A stretch of DNA of 64,000 nt from DASSUW01 sp963789005 (GTDB lineage Bacteria > Actinomycetota > Thermoleophilia > Solirubrobacterales > Solirubrobacteraceae), in NCBI GenBank assembly GCA_963789005.1, contig CAWBIZ010000015.1:186001-250000 (forward strand), read 5' to 3'. Shown here piece after piece: positions 33,848 to 43,351 of this stretch. The first letter of the stretch is position 1, and each line of letters begins with the position of its first letter. The notes below the pieces were generated by a model that did no database searches, was not told the DNA's origin, and saw nothing but the letters and a program-made list of their open reading frames with translations. Both the position numbers and the translations under genes were made by a program.

Positions 33848-34616
33848 ATGAACACTCGACGCACTGGGCGCGTGGCGGCGGCCGCCTTGACGATCCTCCT
33901 CCTTGCACCCGCCTCCGCCTTCGCCTCCGGCTCACATTGGGGCGACAGCCCGCTGGCCGGCTGGTGGCCGATGAACGAGCGCTCCGGCCAGAAGATCTAC
34001 GACTGGTCCGGCAACGGCAACCACGGGCGGCTCGGCTCGACCGCCGGCCCCGACGACAACGACCCGACCTGGATCCGCGGCGTCTTCTTCGGCTCGGCCC
34101 TGCGCTTCGACGGCGACGACTTCGTCGCGATCCCGGACGCGCCCGAGCTGCGGCCCGAGCGGCTCACGGTCTCGACCTGGTTCCGCGGCACGAGCACGCC
34201 CGGCCGCTGGAAGTACCTCGTGGCCAAGGGCGCCGACGGCTGCGAGGCGAGCTCGTACGCGCTCTACTCCTCCCAGAACCAGGGCCTCGGCTTCTACGTC
34301 TACGACGGCAGCACGTGGAAGCGCTCGCCCGAGGCCGACCCGTCGGTCTGGGACGGCCGCTGGCACCACGCCGCCGGGACGTACGACGGCAAGCATGCTG
34401 CGCCTGTTCGTCGACGGCGTCGAGGTCGGCACGGGCACGCCCGCGAGCCTCGCGATCGAGTACGACCTGCCCTCCACCGAGTCGATGCTGGGCACCTATC
34501 CGGGCGGCTGCAGCTTCCAGCTGATCGGCGACGTCGACGGCGTCAGCGTCTGGAACCGGGCGCTGCCGATCCCCGACATCGCGCGCGTCGTGCGCACGTT
34601 CGTCGCCGGCCGCTAG
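33848..34616 (+). CDS. Secreted LamG-domain (concanavalin-like) protein, frameshifted
   Basis: A secreted protein of about 255 residues with a signal peptide (VAAAALTILLLAPASAFA) and one LamG/concanavalin A-like jelly-roll domain: LAGWWPMNERSGQKIYDWSG, LRFDGDDFVAIPDAPELRPE, LTVSTWFRG, WHHAAGTYDGK. An extra base near 34394 shifts the frame right after YDGK; the other frame completes the fold with LRLFVDGVEVGTGTPAS, GTYPGGCSFQLIGDVDGVSV and WNRALPIPDIARVVRTF to the stop at 34616. The missing edge strands would be essential, so an indel error is more likely than a truncated product. LamG domains bind glycans or proteins; here it may decorate the surface. Confidence 0.75.
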
Positions 34617-34630
34617 GAGGCCGAGGAACC

Positions 34631-34662
34631 GCATGCGGCCGCTAACGTTCGCGGCCGCATGC
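34631..34662. promoter_or_regulatory. Perfect 12-bp hairpin over the DegT start codon
   Basis: GCATGCGGCCGC (34631-34642) is followed after eight bases by its exact reverse complement (34651-34662), which contains the ATG of the aminotransferase gene (34659). It would either end transcription of the LamG gene or hide the start codon of the next gene in mRNA. Very GC-rich and therefore stable. Confidence 0.6.
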
Positions 34663-35755
34663 CGGTCCCCCTGTTCGACACCAGGACGCCGCTGGCGCCG
34701 CTGCGCGGGGAGATCGACGCCCGCATCGCGGAGTGCTCGACCGCGGCGCGTTCATCCTCGGCAGCGAGGTCGCGAGCTTCGAGGCCGAGCTCGCGGCCTA
34801 CGTAGGGGCACGGCACGCGATCGGCGTGGCCAACGGGACCGACGCGCTGACGCTGGCGCTGAAGGCGCTCGGCGTGGGCCCCGGCGACGAGGTCGTGGTG
34901 CCGTCGTTCACCTTCTACGCCTCGGCCGAGGCGATCCCGCCGACCGGCGCGCGGCCGGTGTTCTGCGACGTCGACCCCGACACGTTCTGCGTCACCGCCG
35001 AGACCGTGCGCGCCGCGCTCACGCCGCGCACGAAGGCGGTCATCGCCGTGCACCTGTTCGGCAACGTGGCCCCGATCGCGGAGATCGCGGCGCTCGGCGT
35101 GCCGGTCGTCGAGGACGCGGCACAGGCGGCCGGCTCGCGGTCCGCCGCCGGGCGCCCGGGAGCGCTGGGCGCGATCGCCACGTTCTCGTTCTTCCCCTCG
35201 AAGAACCTCGGCGCCTTCGGGGACGGCGGAGCCGTGACGACCGACGACGACCACCTGGCCGACCTCGTGCGCATGCTGCGCTTCCACGGCTCGCGGGACA
35301 AGTCGACCTTCGAGCTCGTGGGCCACAACTCGCGGCTCGACGAGCTGCAGGCGGCGATCCTGCGCGTGCAGCTCCCGCACCTGGACGGCTGGAGCGACGG
35401 CCGCCGTGCGGCGGCGGCGGACTACGCGGCGGCCGGCCTCGGGGAGCTGGTGACGCTGCCGCTGGCCGCCGAGGGCTCCGAGCCGGCGTGGCACCTGTAC
35501 GTGATCCGGCACGAGCACGCCGACGCGCTGGCGGCCGCGCTGGGCGACGCCGGCATCGGCCACAAGGCGTACTACCGCGTGCCCGCCCACCGCCAGCCGG
35601 CGATGCGCGACTGGGCAGCCGGCGTCGAGCTGCCGGCCACCGACGAGGTCGCCGGCACGCACCTCGCGATCCCGATGGGCCCCGCGCTCACGCGCGAGCT
35701 GGTCGACGAGGTCGTCGCCGCGGTCCGCGCGGCGGTCCCCCAAGGCGTCAGCTGA
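34659..35755 (+). CDS. DegT/DnrJ/EryC1 sugar aminotransferase, frameshifted near start
   Basis: A PLP-dependent nucleotide-sugar aminotransferase of about 365 residues. The first 25 codons (MPVPLFDTRTPLAPLRGEID and following) lie in one frame and the rest in another; one missing G near 34733 (GCG GAG GTG expected, GCG GA GTG present) explains it. The main part has RGAFILGSEVASFEAELAAY, HAIGVANGTDALTLAL, VPSFTFYASAEAI, VVEDAAQAAGS and the PLP lysine in SFFPSKNLGAFGDGG (about residue 185). The family makes amino sugars for surface glycans or antibiotics. Start codon is buried in a perfect hairpin. It ends tail-to-tail with the M23 gene, overlapping by eight bases. Confidence 0.8.
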
Positions 35756-37018
35756 AGCGATCCCAGCTGAGCAGCAGCGGGCAGCGGGTCGGCCGCGGCG
35801 CCGCCGGTGTACCAGCCGGGGCCGGTCCAGGTCTCGAAGTGCAGGTGGCAGCCGCTGGCGCGGCCGGTCTGGCCGACGTAGCCGAGCAGCTGCGCCGGTC
35901 CGCACGCGCTGCCCGAGCTTGACCAGCGCCGCGTCGCGAAGGTGCATGTACGTGTAGTCCATGCTCGTCCGGTGCCCGTCGACGACCAGGTAGTGCCCGG
36001 CGCGCGCGTGGTACTGCTTGACCTCGACCTTCCCGCCGCGGGCGGCCACGACCGGCGTTCCGCAGGCGGCGAACACGTCCTGCCCCTGGTGGCCGCGCCC
36101 GCCGCCGAAGCGGGCGCCGAACTCGCCGAAGTAGTGCGGGCCGCGCACCGGGAACTCGTGGCGCAGGAACTGGAACGCGCCCGGGTCGGGTCCGGTCACC
36201 TCGCCCGCCCGCGCGCTGTCGGCGCGCACGCCGGTGGCGCTCACCGCGGTGGCGCGGAACGCGTAGCTGCCCGGGCGCAGGACGCTGCGCCCGACCATCC
36301 CGTTCCAGCGCAGCGTCTGGCGCTGCTCGGCGGCGACCGCGCCGACGTCCCAGCTCCGCAGCACCGTCTCGTCGCTCTGGCGCACGAGCTCGATCGCGAC
36401 GTTGGCCGGAGCCTCGCCGTGCACGACGTACGAGACCGTCCCCCCGCGCCGCGCGTCGAAGAACGCGCGCCGGGCATGGGCCTGGACCTCGACGCTGGGC
36501 GCTCCGCCCGCGGCTCTGAGCGTGGCCGGCAGCGCGATCGCCAGCGGCTGCCCGCTGGGCGCCGACTCGAGGCCGTCGCGGTCGGCCACGACCAGCGGCC
36601 CGGGCGCCGCCGCGAGCGGGAGCCGGACGTCGACCCGCGACGTGGTGCGCGTCAGCGGAGCGGCCGAGACGTCGTCGGCGCTGCCCTCGGCGCCGAGGAA
36701 GACCACCTCGTAGGTGCGCCCCAGCGAGCGCCCGCGCAGCCGCAGCGTCGCGCCGGCGGTCGCCGTCGAGCGGTCGTTGCAGCGCCGCAGGCACGCCCAG
36801 CGCACCAGCTCGGGCGAGGCGCGCACGACGATCCCGGGCGGCGGCGGCGAGGAGGTCGGGGCGCTCGTCGGGCGATCCGCGGTGGCCGGCCCGGGCGCCG
36901 CGGTCGAGCCACCGGTGTCCTGGGCCCACGCGGACGGGGCAGCGAGCGACAGCGCGATGCCGGCGGCGTATGCGATTGTGCGCCCGCGAGCTCCCGCGGC
37001 CATCCCCCGATGGGCCAT
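35748..37018 (-). CDS. Secreted M23 (LytM) peptidoglycan endopeptidase, two frameshifts
   Basis: About 420 residues. A signal peptide (IAYAAGIALSLAAPSAWA) precedes several Ig-like beta regions and a C-terminal LytM domain: HQGQDV (zinc His and Asp), GGKVEVKQYHARAGHYLVVD, SMDYTYMHL and, after a break, CHLHFETW with the second zinc His. One extra base near 35893 interrupts the frame after GQRVRTG, and another near 35778 before the last codons (LLLSWDRFS, stop at 35748). Correcting both gives a textbook LytM domain. It would cut peptide cross-links in the wall. ATG at 37018 has GGAG five bases upstream. A c-di-AMP riboswitch lies in its 5' leader, so synthesis is expected to fall when c-di-AMP is high. 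Confidence 0.82.
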
Positions 37019-37035
37019 GCGCTCCTGCTGGATCG

Positions 37036-37155
37036 GCGGCCTGCGGGGTTAGCTGACGGGCTCGCGCGTCCCCACGCGCTACCAGGCGGCAATGCCTGGA
37101 TTCGCCCCCAAACGTTCGGGTCCCCCGTTCCGCCCGTCCCAGGCGGATTCGGCCG
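37036..37155 (-). ncRNA. c-di-AMP riboswitch (ydaO-yuaA type) upstream of the M23 peptidase
   Basis: On the minus strand the leader contains, in order, CCGAATCCGCC, GGAACGGGGGACCC (37131-37118), GGGGGCGAATCC (37109-37098), a variable GC hairpin, and CGTCAGCTAACCCCGCAGG (37058-37040). These blocks, with this order and spacing, match the conserved core of the ydaO-yuaA (c-di-AMP) riboswitch, especially the terminal CGUCAGCUAACC...GCAGGC element. The aptamer ends about 18 bases before the M23 ATG, so control of translation or early termination is possible. In actinobacteria this riboswitch commonly precedes cell-wall hydrolase genes and turns them off in the presence of c-di-AMP. Confidence 0.88.
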
Positions 37156-37156
37156 A

Positions 37157-37185
37157 TTGTGTGGTGGAACGGCGCGCAGTATATG
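37157..37185 (+). promoter_or_regulatory. Bidirectional promoter between the M23 gene and the giant surface protein
   Basis: Rightward: TTGTGT (37157-37162), 17 bases, TATATG (37180-37185). Leftward: the complement of 37183-37178 reads TATACT, a good -10 whose transcript would begin just upstream of the riboswitch aptamer. The overlapping -10 elements suggest that the two envelope genes compete for or share RNA polymerase. No -35 is obvious for the leftward promoter. Confidence 0.5.
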
Positions 37186-37240
37186 CATGCGCACCGGACG
37201 CGGCGTCGTGACCATAACCTGCCCGAAGGAGGGGGGCGGG

Positions 37241-37264
37241 ATGGCGGGCTACGACGGAAGCTAG
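37241..37264 (+). other. Seven-codon mini-ORF with strong ribosome site
   Basis: GGAGGGGGGCGGG is directly followed by ATG and the short frame M-A-G-Y-D-G-S-stop, ending five bases before the GTG of the giant protein. It could be a leader peptide that feeds ribosomes to the GTG by reinitiation, or the real start of the protein if a small indel is present. Only the position and ribosome site support it. Confidence 0.35.
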
Positions 37265-37269
37265 GCCCC

Positions 37270-40200
37270 GTGGGTCTACGGCGGCTTGTCCGGACGTTCC
37301 TTGCGACCTTGGCTGCGACCATCGGGCTGTTGCTGGGCGGAGCCGCGCCCGCCGCGCTCGCGGCCCCGTGCGACGTGCCGATCACGAACCCGGTCGCGTG
37401 CGAGAACACCAAGCCCGGCAACCCCGCGAGCGAGTGGGACGTCAGCGGCGCGGGCTCGACCAACATCCAGGGCTTCGCGACCGACATCAGCGTCGACCAG
37501 GGCGGGACGGTCTCCTTCAAGGTCGACACGCCGGCCAGCGCCTACCGGATCGACATCTACCGGATGGGCTACTACGGCGGCTCGGGCGCGCGCCGCGTCG
37601 CGACCGTGCGGCCCGCCGGCCTGCTGCCGCAGAACCAGCCGAACTGCGCGACGACCGCGGCCACCGGCCTGATCGACTGCGGCAACTGGGCGGTCTCCGC
37701 CCTCTGGACGGTGCCCAACGACGCGGTCTCGGGCATCTACATCGGCCACCTGGTGCGCGAGGACGGCACCGCCGGCGAGAGCCACATGGCGTTCGTCGTG
37801 CGCGACGACGACGGCCGCTCCGACCTGCTGTTCCAGACGTCGGACACGACCTGGCAGGCCTACAACGAGTACGGCGGCAACTCGCTGTACGCGGGCTCGC
37901 CCGCCGGCCGCGCGTACAAGGTGAGCTACAACCGGCCGTTCACGACGCGCGGCGGCGCCCCGGAGGACTGGCTCTTCAACGCCGAGTATCCGATGGTGCG
38001 CTGGCTCGAGCGCAACGGCTACAACCTCTCGTACTCGACCGGCGTGGACAGCGACCGCCGCGGGGCGGAGCTGCTCGAGCACCGCACGCTGCTGTCCGTC
38101 GGCCACGACGAGTACTGGTCGCAGACCCAGCGGGCGAACTGGGAGGCGGCGCGCGCGGCGGGCGTGCACATGGCGTTCTTCAGCGGCAACGAGGTCTTCT
38201 GGAAGACGCGCTGGGAGGACAACCACCGCACGCTCGTCACCTACAAGGAGACGCACGCGAACGCGAAGATCGACCCGACCGCCGCCTGGACGGGCACCTG
38301 GCGCGATCCGCGCTTCAGCCCGCCGGCCGACGGCGGCCGGCCGGAGAACGCGCTCACCGGCCAGATCTTCACCGTCAACGCCGGCGCCACGACCGCGATC
38401 CAGGTCCCCGCGGCCGACGGCAGGATGCGCTTCTGGCGCAACACCACCGTCGCCACCCAGGCGGCCGGCGCCACCGCCACGCTGCCGAACGGCACGCTCG
38501 GCTACGAGTGGGACGAGGATCTCGACAACGGCCACCGGCCCGCGGGCGCGTTCCGGGTGTCGTCGACGACGGTGACGGGCGCGCCGGTGCTGCAGGACTA
38601 CGGCTCGACCTACGCGAGCGGCACCGCCCGCCACAACATGACGCTCTACCGTGCGCCGAGCGGCGCGCGCGTGTTCGGCGCCGGCACCGTGCAGTGGGCC
38701 TGGGGGCTGGACGCCAGCCACGACCGCGGCAGCGCGGCGGCCGACGCCCGCATGCAGCAGGCCACGGTCAACCTGCTGGCGGACATGGCCAGCCAGCCGG
38801 ACACGCTGCAGGCCGGCCTGACCGCCGCCACGCCGTCGGCCGACGCCACGGCGCCGACCTCGACGATCACGGCGCCCGCCAACAACAGCTCGGTCCAGCC
38901 GGGCAGCCAGGTCACGATCAGCGGCACGGCCAGCGACGCGGGCGGCGGCGTCGTCGGCGGCGTCGAGGTCTCGACCGACAACGGCGCGACCTGGCATCCG
39001 GCCACCGGCCGGGAGACCTGGACCTACACCTGGACGGCGGGCTCGTCGGGCACCTACACGCTGCGCAGCCGCGCCGCCGACGACAGCGGCAACCTCCAGA
39101 CGCCCGGCCCCGGCGTCACCGTCACGGCCGGGACCGGCAACCAGAGCTGCCCGTGCAGCATCTGGGGCAGCGGCGCGACGCCGGCCAAGGCCGCCGAGAC
39201 GACCGACAACTCCGCGGTCGAGGTCGGCGTGAAGTTCCGCTCGACCACCGCGGGCCGGGTCGCCGGCATCCGCTTCTACAAGGGCGCGACGAACACCGGC
39301 ACGCACGTCGGCCACCTGTGGTCGCGCACCGGCCAGCTGCTCGCGACCGCGACGTTCACCAACGAGACGGCGACCGGCTGGCAGGAGGTGCGCTTCGCGA
39401 CGCCCGTCGAGATCACGGCGGGCACGACGTACGTCGCCTCCTACCACGCGCCGCGGGGCAACTACGCGAGCAACGTCGACTACTTCACCGTGGCCGTGGA
39501 CAGCGGCCCGCTGCGCGGGCTGCGCGACGGCGAGGACGGCGGCAACGGCGTCTACGGCTACGGGCCGAGCGGCACGTTCCCGACCGGCGTCTGGCGCTCG
39601 GAGAACTACTGGGTCGACGTCGTGCTCGAGACCGGCGCGGCCGGCCCGGACACGACCGCGCCGCGGGTCACCGCCGTCTCCCCGGGCCGCGCGGCGACCG
39701 GCGTCGCGGCGTCGGACAACGTCACGGCCACCTTCAGCGAAGCGCTGACCGCCTCGACCGTCAACGCCAACACGGTCCTCCTGCGCGACCCCGCGGGTGC
39801 CACCGTTCCCGCCGCCGTGACGTACGACGCCGCCGGCCAGGTCGCGACGCTCAACCCGACGGCCGCGCTCGCCCCCTCCACGACCTACACGGCGACGGTC
39901 AAGGGCGGCACGGCGGGGGTGAAGGACCTCGCCGGCAACGCGCTCGCGGCCGACGACAGCTGGACCTTCACGACGCGCGCCGCCTCGCAGTTCGGCTGCC
40001 CGTGCAGCATCTGGGGCAGCGCCGCGACGCCCGCGCGGCCGGCGGAGACGACCGACAGCAACGCCGTCGAGGTCGGAACGCGATTCCGCGCCGAGGCGGA
40101 CGGGCTGATCACCGGCATCCGCTTCTACAAGGGCGCGACGAACACCGGCACCCACGTCGGCCACCTCTGGACCAACACCGGCCAGCTGCTGGCGACCGCC

Positions 40201-43200
40201 ACGTTCACCAACGAGACGGCCACCGGCTGGCAGCAGGTGACGTTCTCCGCGCCGGTGGCGATCACCGCCAACACGACGTACGTCGCCTCCTACCACGCGC
40301 CGAACGGCAACTACGCGAGCACCGTCGACCAGTTCGCCGCCGCGGGCGTCGACAACCCGCCGCTGCGCGCCCTGCGCGACGCCGAGAACGGCGCCAACGG
40401 CGTCTACTCCTACGGCCCGAGCGGCACGTTCCCGACCGCGACGTGGCGCTCCGAGGGCTACTGGGTGGACGTCGTCTTCGAGACCGACTCGGCGCCCGAC
40501 ACGACGGCGCCGACCGTCACCGGGCGCCTGCCCGCGCCCGACGCCGACGGCGTGCCCGCCGCCGCCAACGTCGCCGCGAGCTTCAGCGAGCCGATGAGCC
40601 AGGCGACGATCGACCCGAGCACGTTCCTGCTGCGCGGCCCGAGCGGCGCGCTCGTCCCCGCCGCCGTGTCGTACGACACCGGGTCGCGCACGGCCACGCT
40701 CGACCCGCAGAGCCCGCTCGACGACTCGACGCGCTACACGGCCACCGTCAGGGGCGGCAGCGCGGGCGTCAAGGACCGCTCCGACAACGCGCTGGCGGCC
40801 GACGCGACGTGGTCGTTCACCACGGCCGCGGCGGCCCCGCCGCCTCCCGACGAGGGCCCCGGCGGCCCGATCCTCGTGATCTCCAAGGCGTCGAACCCGT
40901 TCACGCGCTACTACGCGGAGATCCTGCGGGCCGAGGGCCTGAACTCCTTCACCGTGCGCGACATCGCCAACGTCACGCCCGCCAGCCTGACCGGCTTCGA
41001 CGCGGTGATCCTCGGCGACATGGCGCTCACGGGCGGGCAGGTCACGATGCTCAGCGACTGGGTGACCGCGGGCGGCGACCTGGTCGCGATGCGGCCGGAC
41101 AAGCAGCTGGCGGGCCTGCTGGGCCTGACCGACGCCGGCACCACGCTCTCCAACGCGTACATGCGGGTCGACGCGACGCGGCAGCCCGGCAGCGGCATCG
41201 TCGCCCAGACGATGCAGTTCCACGGCACCGCCGACCGCTACGGGCTGAACGGGGCCACCAGCGTCGCCGACCTCTACACGACCGCGTCGGCCGCGACCAC
41301 CGCTCCGGCGGTCACCTTGCGCAGCGTCGGCTCCAGCGGCGGCCGCGCCGCGGCGTTCACGTACGACCTCGCGCGCTCGGTCGTCTACACCCGCCAGGGG
41401 AACCCCGCCTGGGCCGGCCAGGAGCGCGACGGTCAGGTGCCGATCCGCTCCGACGACATGTTCTTCGGCGCCGCGGGCGGCGACGCGCAGGCCGACTGGG
41501 TCGACCTCAGCAAGGTGGCGATCCCGCAGGCCGACGAGCAGCAGCGCCTGTTGGCCAACCTGCTCGGGCTGATGACCGCCGACAAGAAGCCGATGCCGCG
41601 CTTCTGGTACTTCCCGCGCGGCGTCAAGGCGGCCGTGATCATGACCGGCGACGACCACGCCCAGGGCGGCACCGCGGGCCGCTTCAACCAGTTCCTCGCC
41701 GCCAGCCCGGCCGGATGCTCGGTGGCGCAGTGGGAGTGCATCCGCGGCAGCTCGTACGTGTACCCGAACTCGCCGCTGACCGACGCCCAGGCGGTGAGCT
41801 ACGAGGCCCAGGGCTTCGAGGTCGGCCTGCACGTCAACACGAGCTGCGCGGACTACACCCGCGCGTCGCTCGAGGACGACTTCACCAACCAGCTCGTCCA
41901 GTGGACGGGCGAGTACCCGAGCCTGCCCGCTCCCACGACCCAGCGCACGCACTGCATCGTGTTCAGCGACTGGGCCTCGACGCCGCGCGTCGAGCTCGCC
42001 AACGGGATGCGGCTCGACGGCAACTACTACTACTGGCCGCCCGGCTGGGTGCTGGACGTGCCCGGCATGTTCACCGGCTCGGGCATGCCGATGCGGTTCG
42101 CCGACACCGACGGCTCGCTGATCGACGTCTACCAGTCGACGACCCAGATGACCGACGAGTCGGGGCAGTCGTTCCCGTTCACGATCAACACGCTGCTCGA
42201 CCGCGCGCTCGGGGCCACGGGCTACTACGGCGCCTTCAACGCGAACATGCACACCGACGCCGTCAACTCGACGGGCGCCGACGCGATCGTGGCGTCGGCC
42301 AAGGCGCGCGGCGTGCCGGTGGTGTCGGCCGAGCAGATGATGACCTGGCTCGACGGCCGCAACGGCTCGAGCTTCGGCGCGATCTCGTACTCCGGCGACG
42401 TCCTCGGCTTCCGCGTCTCGGTCGGCGCGGGCGCCACCGCGCTGCGCGGCATGGTGCCGGCCACGTTCGGCGGCAAGGCGCTCACCGGCATGGCGCGCAA
42501 CGGCACGCCGATCACCTTCACGCGCGAGACGATCAAGGGCGTCGAGTACGCGTTCTTCCCCGCCACCTCGGGCGACTACACCGCGAGCTACGCGCCCGAC
42601 ACGGCGCCGCCCGCGATCAGCGCGGTGGCGGCGGTCGCGGCCGCGGACGGGACGGCGACGGTCACGTGGACGACCGACGAGGCGTCGGACTCGCGCGTGG
42701 ACTACGGCACCTCGGCGACGGCGCTCACGCAGAGCGCGTCCGACGCCGCGGCGGTGACGGCCCACAGCGTGCGCCTCACGGGTCTGACGCCCGGCACGAC
42801 GTACCACTACCGCGTGCGCTCGGCCGACGGCTCCGGCAACGCCGCGACGGCGCCCAGCACGCCGGCCACGTTCGCGGTCCCGGTGACCGCGTTCCCGGCG
42901 ACGACCACGATCGAGACCGGCACGGCGCGGGCGGGCACCGCCGCCTCGCTGACCGCGGACGACAACGTGTTCTTCCAGGTCAACTCGACGACGACCGGCA
43001 CCCGCACGACCTCGTGGTGGGGCTCGTTCACCGGCGTCCCGGCCAACCTGAGCAACCTGCGGGTGACGTACGCGGGCCGCAACTCGCGCTCGTGCACCCA
43101 GGTCCTCGCCGCCTGGCGCTGGACCGACAGCACGTGGCAGCAGCTCGACTCGCGGGCGGTCGCGAACGCCGACGTCATCCTCGCCGACCTCGTGCCGCCG

Positions 43201-43320
43201 GGCGCCGCGGGCACCTACGTGAGCGCGACGGGAGAGGTGCGCGTGCGCGTGCGCTGCACGGCCGCGACCAACGGCTTCTCGTCGGGCGACCAGATGAAGA
43301 TCACGTACGTCCGCCCCTGA
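37270..43320 (+). CDS. Giant secreted multidomain protein: DMFase-like, DUF4082 x2, Ig x3, ThuA-like, NodB-like, FN3
   Basis: A secreted protein of about 2,016 residues. After a signal peptide (FLATLAATIGLLLGGAAPAALA) come: an N,N-dimethylformamidase beta-subunit-like domain (about 33-525; YRIDIYRMGYYGGSGARRVA, SVGHDEYWS); an Ig-like domain (about 527-620); a DUF4082 domain (about 627-787) and a bacterial Ig-like domain (about 794-903); a second DUF4082/Ig pair (about 909-1187); a ThuA/GATase-like Rossmann domain (ILVISKASNPFTRYYAEILR, about 1198-1437); a NodB-like polysaccharide deacetylase region (AAVIMTGDDHAQGG and EVGLHVNTSC, about 1441-1690); an FN3 domain (about 1778-1870) and a C-terminal beta domain. 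No cell-wall anchor signal is seen. It probably binds and modifies a surface or environmental polysaccharide; catalytic role is inferred from the Asp-Asp-His motif. GTG start at 37270. Confidence 0.85.
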   Translation: MGLRRLVRTFLATLAATIGLLLGGAAPAALAAPCDVPITNPVACENTKPGNPASEWDVSGAGSTNIQGFATDISVDQGGTVSFKVDTPASAYRIDIYRMGYYGGSGARRVATVRPAGLLPQNQPNCATTAATGLIDCGNWAVSALWTVPNDAVSGIYIGHLVREDGTAGESHMAFVVRDDDGRSDLLFQTSDTTWQAYNEYGGNSLYAGSPAGRAYKVSYNRPFTTRGGAPEDWLFNAEYPMVRWLERNGYNLSYSTGVDSDRRGAELLEHRTLLSVGHDEYWSQTQRANWEAARAAGVHMAFFSGNEVFWKTRWEDNHRTLVTYKETHANAKIDPTAAWTGTWRDPRFSPPADGGRPENALTGQIFTVNAGATTAIQVPAADGRMRFWRNTTVATQAAGATATLPNGTLGYEWDEDLDNGHRPAGAFRVSSTTVTGAPVLQDYGSTYASGTARHNMTLYRAPSGARVFGAGTVQWAWGLDASHDRGSAAADARMQQATVNLLADMASQPDTLQAGLTAATPSADATAPTSTITAPANNSSVQPGSQVTISGTASDAGGGVVGGVEVSTDNGATWHPATGRETWTYTWTAGSSGTYTLRSRAADDSGNLQTPGPGVTVTAGTGNQSCPCSIWGSGATPAKAAETTDNSAVEVGVKFRSTTAGRVAGIRFYKGATNTGTHVGHLWSRTGQLLATATFTNETATGWQEVRFATPVEITAGTTYVASYHAPRGNYASNVDYFTVAVDSGPLRGLRDGEDGGNGVYGYGPSGTFPTGVWRSENYWVDVVLETGAAGPDTTAPRVTAVSPGRAATGVAASDNVTATFSEALTASTVNANTVLLRDPAGATVPAAVTYDAAGQVATLNPTAALAPSTTYTATVKGGTAGVKDLAGNALAADDSWTFTTRAASQFGCPCSIWGSAATPARPAETTDSNAVEVGTRFRAEADGLITGIRFYKGATNTGTHVGHLWTNTGQLLATATFTNETATGWQQVTFSAPVAITANTTYVASYHAPNGNYASTVDQFAAAGVDNPPLRALRDAENGANGVYSYGPSGTFPTATWRSEGYWVDVVFETDSAPDTTAPTVTGRLPAPDADGVPAAANVAASFSEPMSQATIDPSTFLLRGPSGALVPAAVSYDTGSRTATLDPQSPLDDSTRYTATVRGGSAGVKDRSDNALAADATWSFTTAAAAPPPPDEGPGGPILVISKASNPFTRYYAEILRAEGLNSFTVRDIANVTPASLTGFDAVILGDMALTGGQVTMLSDWVTAGGDLVAMRPDKQLAGLLGLTDAGTTLSNAYMRVDATRQPGSGIVAQTMQFHGTADRYGLNGATSVADLYTTASAATTAPAVTLRSVGSSGGRAAAFTYDLARSVVYTRQGNPAWAGQERDGQVPIRSDDMFFGAAGGDAQADWVDLSKVAIPQADEQQRLLANLLGLMTADKKPMPRFWYFPRGVKAAVIMTGDDHAQGGTAGRFNQFLAASPAGCSVAQWECIRGSSYVYPNSPLTDAQAVSYEAQGFEVGLHVNTSCADYTRASLEDDFTNQLVQWTGEYPSLPAPTTQRTHCIVFSDWASTPRVELANGMRLDGNYYYWPPGWVLDVPGMFTGSGMPMRFADTDGSLIDVYQSTTQMTDESGQSFPFTINTLLDRALGATGYYGAFNANMHTDAVNSTGADAIVASAKARGVPVVSAEQMMTWLDGRNGSSFGAISYSGDVLGFRVSVGAGATALRGMVPATFGGKALTGMARNGTPITFTRETIKGVEYAFFPATSGDYTASYAPDTAPPAISAVAAVAAADGTATVTWTTDEASDSRVDYGTSATALTQSASDAAAVTAHSVRLTGLTPGTTYHYRVRSADGSGNAATAPSTPATFAVPVTAFPATTTIETGTARAGTAASLTADDNVFFQVNSTTTGTRTTSWWGSFTGVPANLSNLRVTYAGRNSRSCTQVLAAWRWTDSTWQQLDSRAVANADVILADLVPPGAAGTYVSATGEVRVRVRCTAATNGFSSGDQMKITYVRP
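39145..40830 (+). repeat. Internal tandem duplication (DUF4082 + Ig module) in the giant gene
   Basis: Two copies of about 840 bases follow each other (about 39145-39990 and 39992-40830). Each begins with the codons for CPCSIWGS.ATPA and includes the nearly identical stretch IRFYKGATNTGTHVGHLW, then ATATFTNETATGWQ and YVASYHAP.GNYAS, and ends with an Ig-like domain finishing in ADD/ADA.WTFTT. The first halves are more alike than the Ig halves. Confidence 0.75.
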
Positions 43321-43334
43321 GCACGGCCCGCGGC

Positions 43335-43340
43335 TATCAT
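43335..43340 (+). promoter_or_regulatory. Candidate -10 (TATCAT) for rplM
   Basis: TATCAT lies 12 bases before the TTG start of rplM and 15 after the giant-gene stop. A start near 43347 would leave only a few bases of leader. No clear -35 is seen; the spacing resembles the other near-leaderless cases in this window. Confidence 0.4.
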
Positions 43341-43351
43341 GGTCGGCCGCC

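Noticed and set aside
37276..42807. An antisense frame of more than 1,800 codons opposite the giant gene
   Set aside because: GC-rich codon-position bias creates long mirror frames; the translation is Arg/Gly/Ala/Val-rich with no domain, while the plus strand has many recognisable domains.
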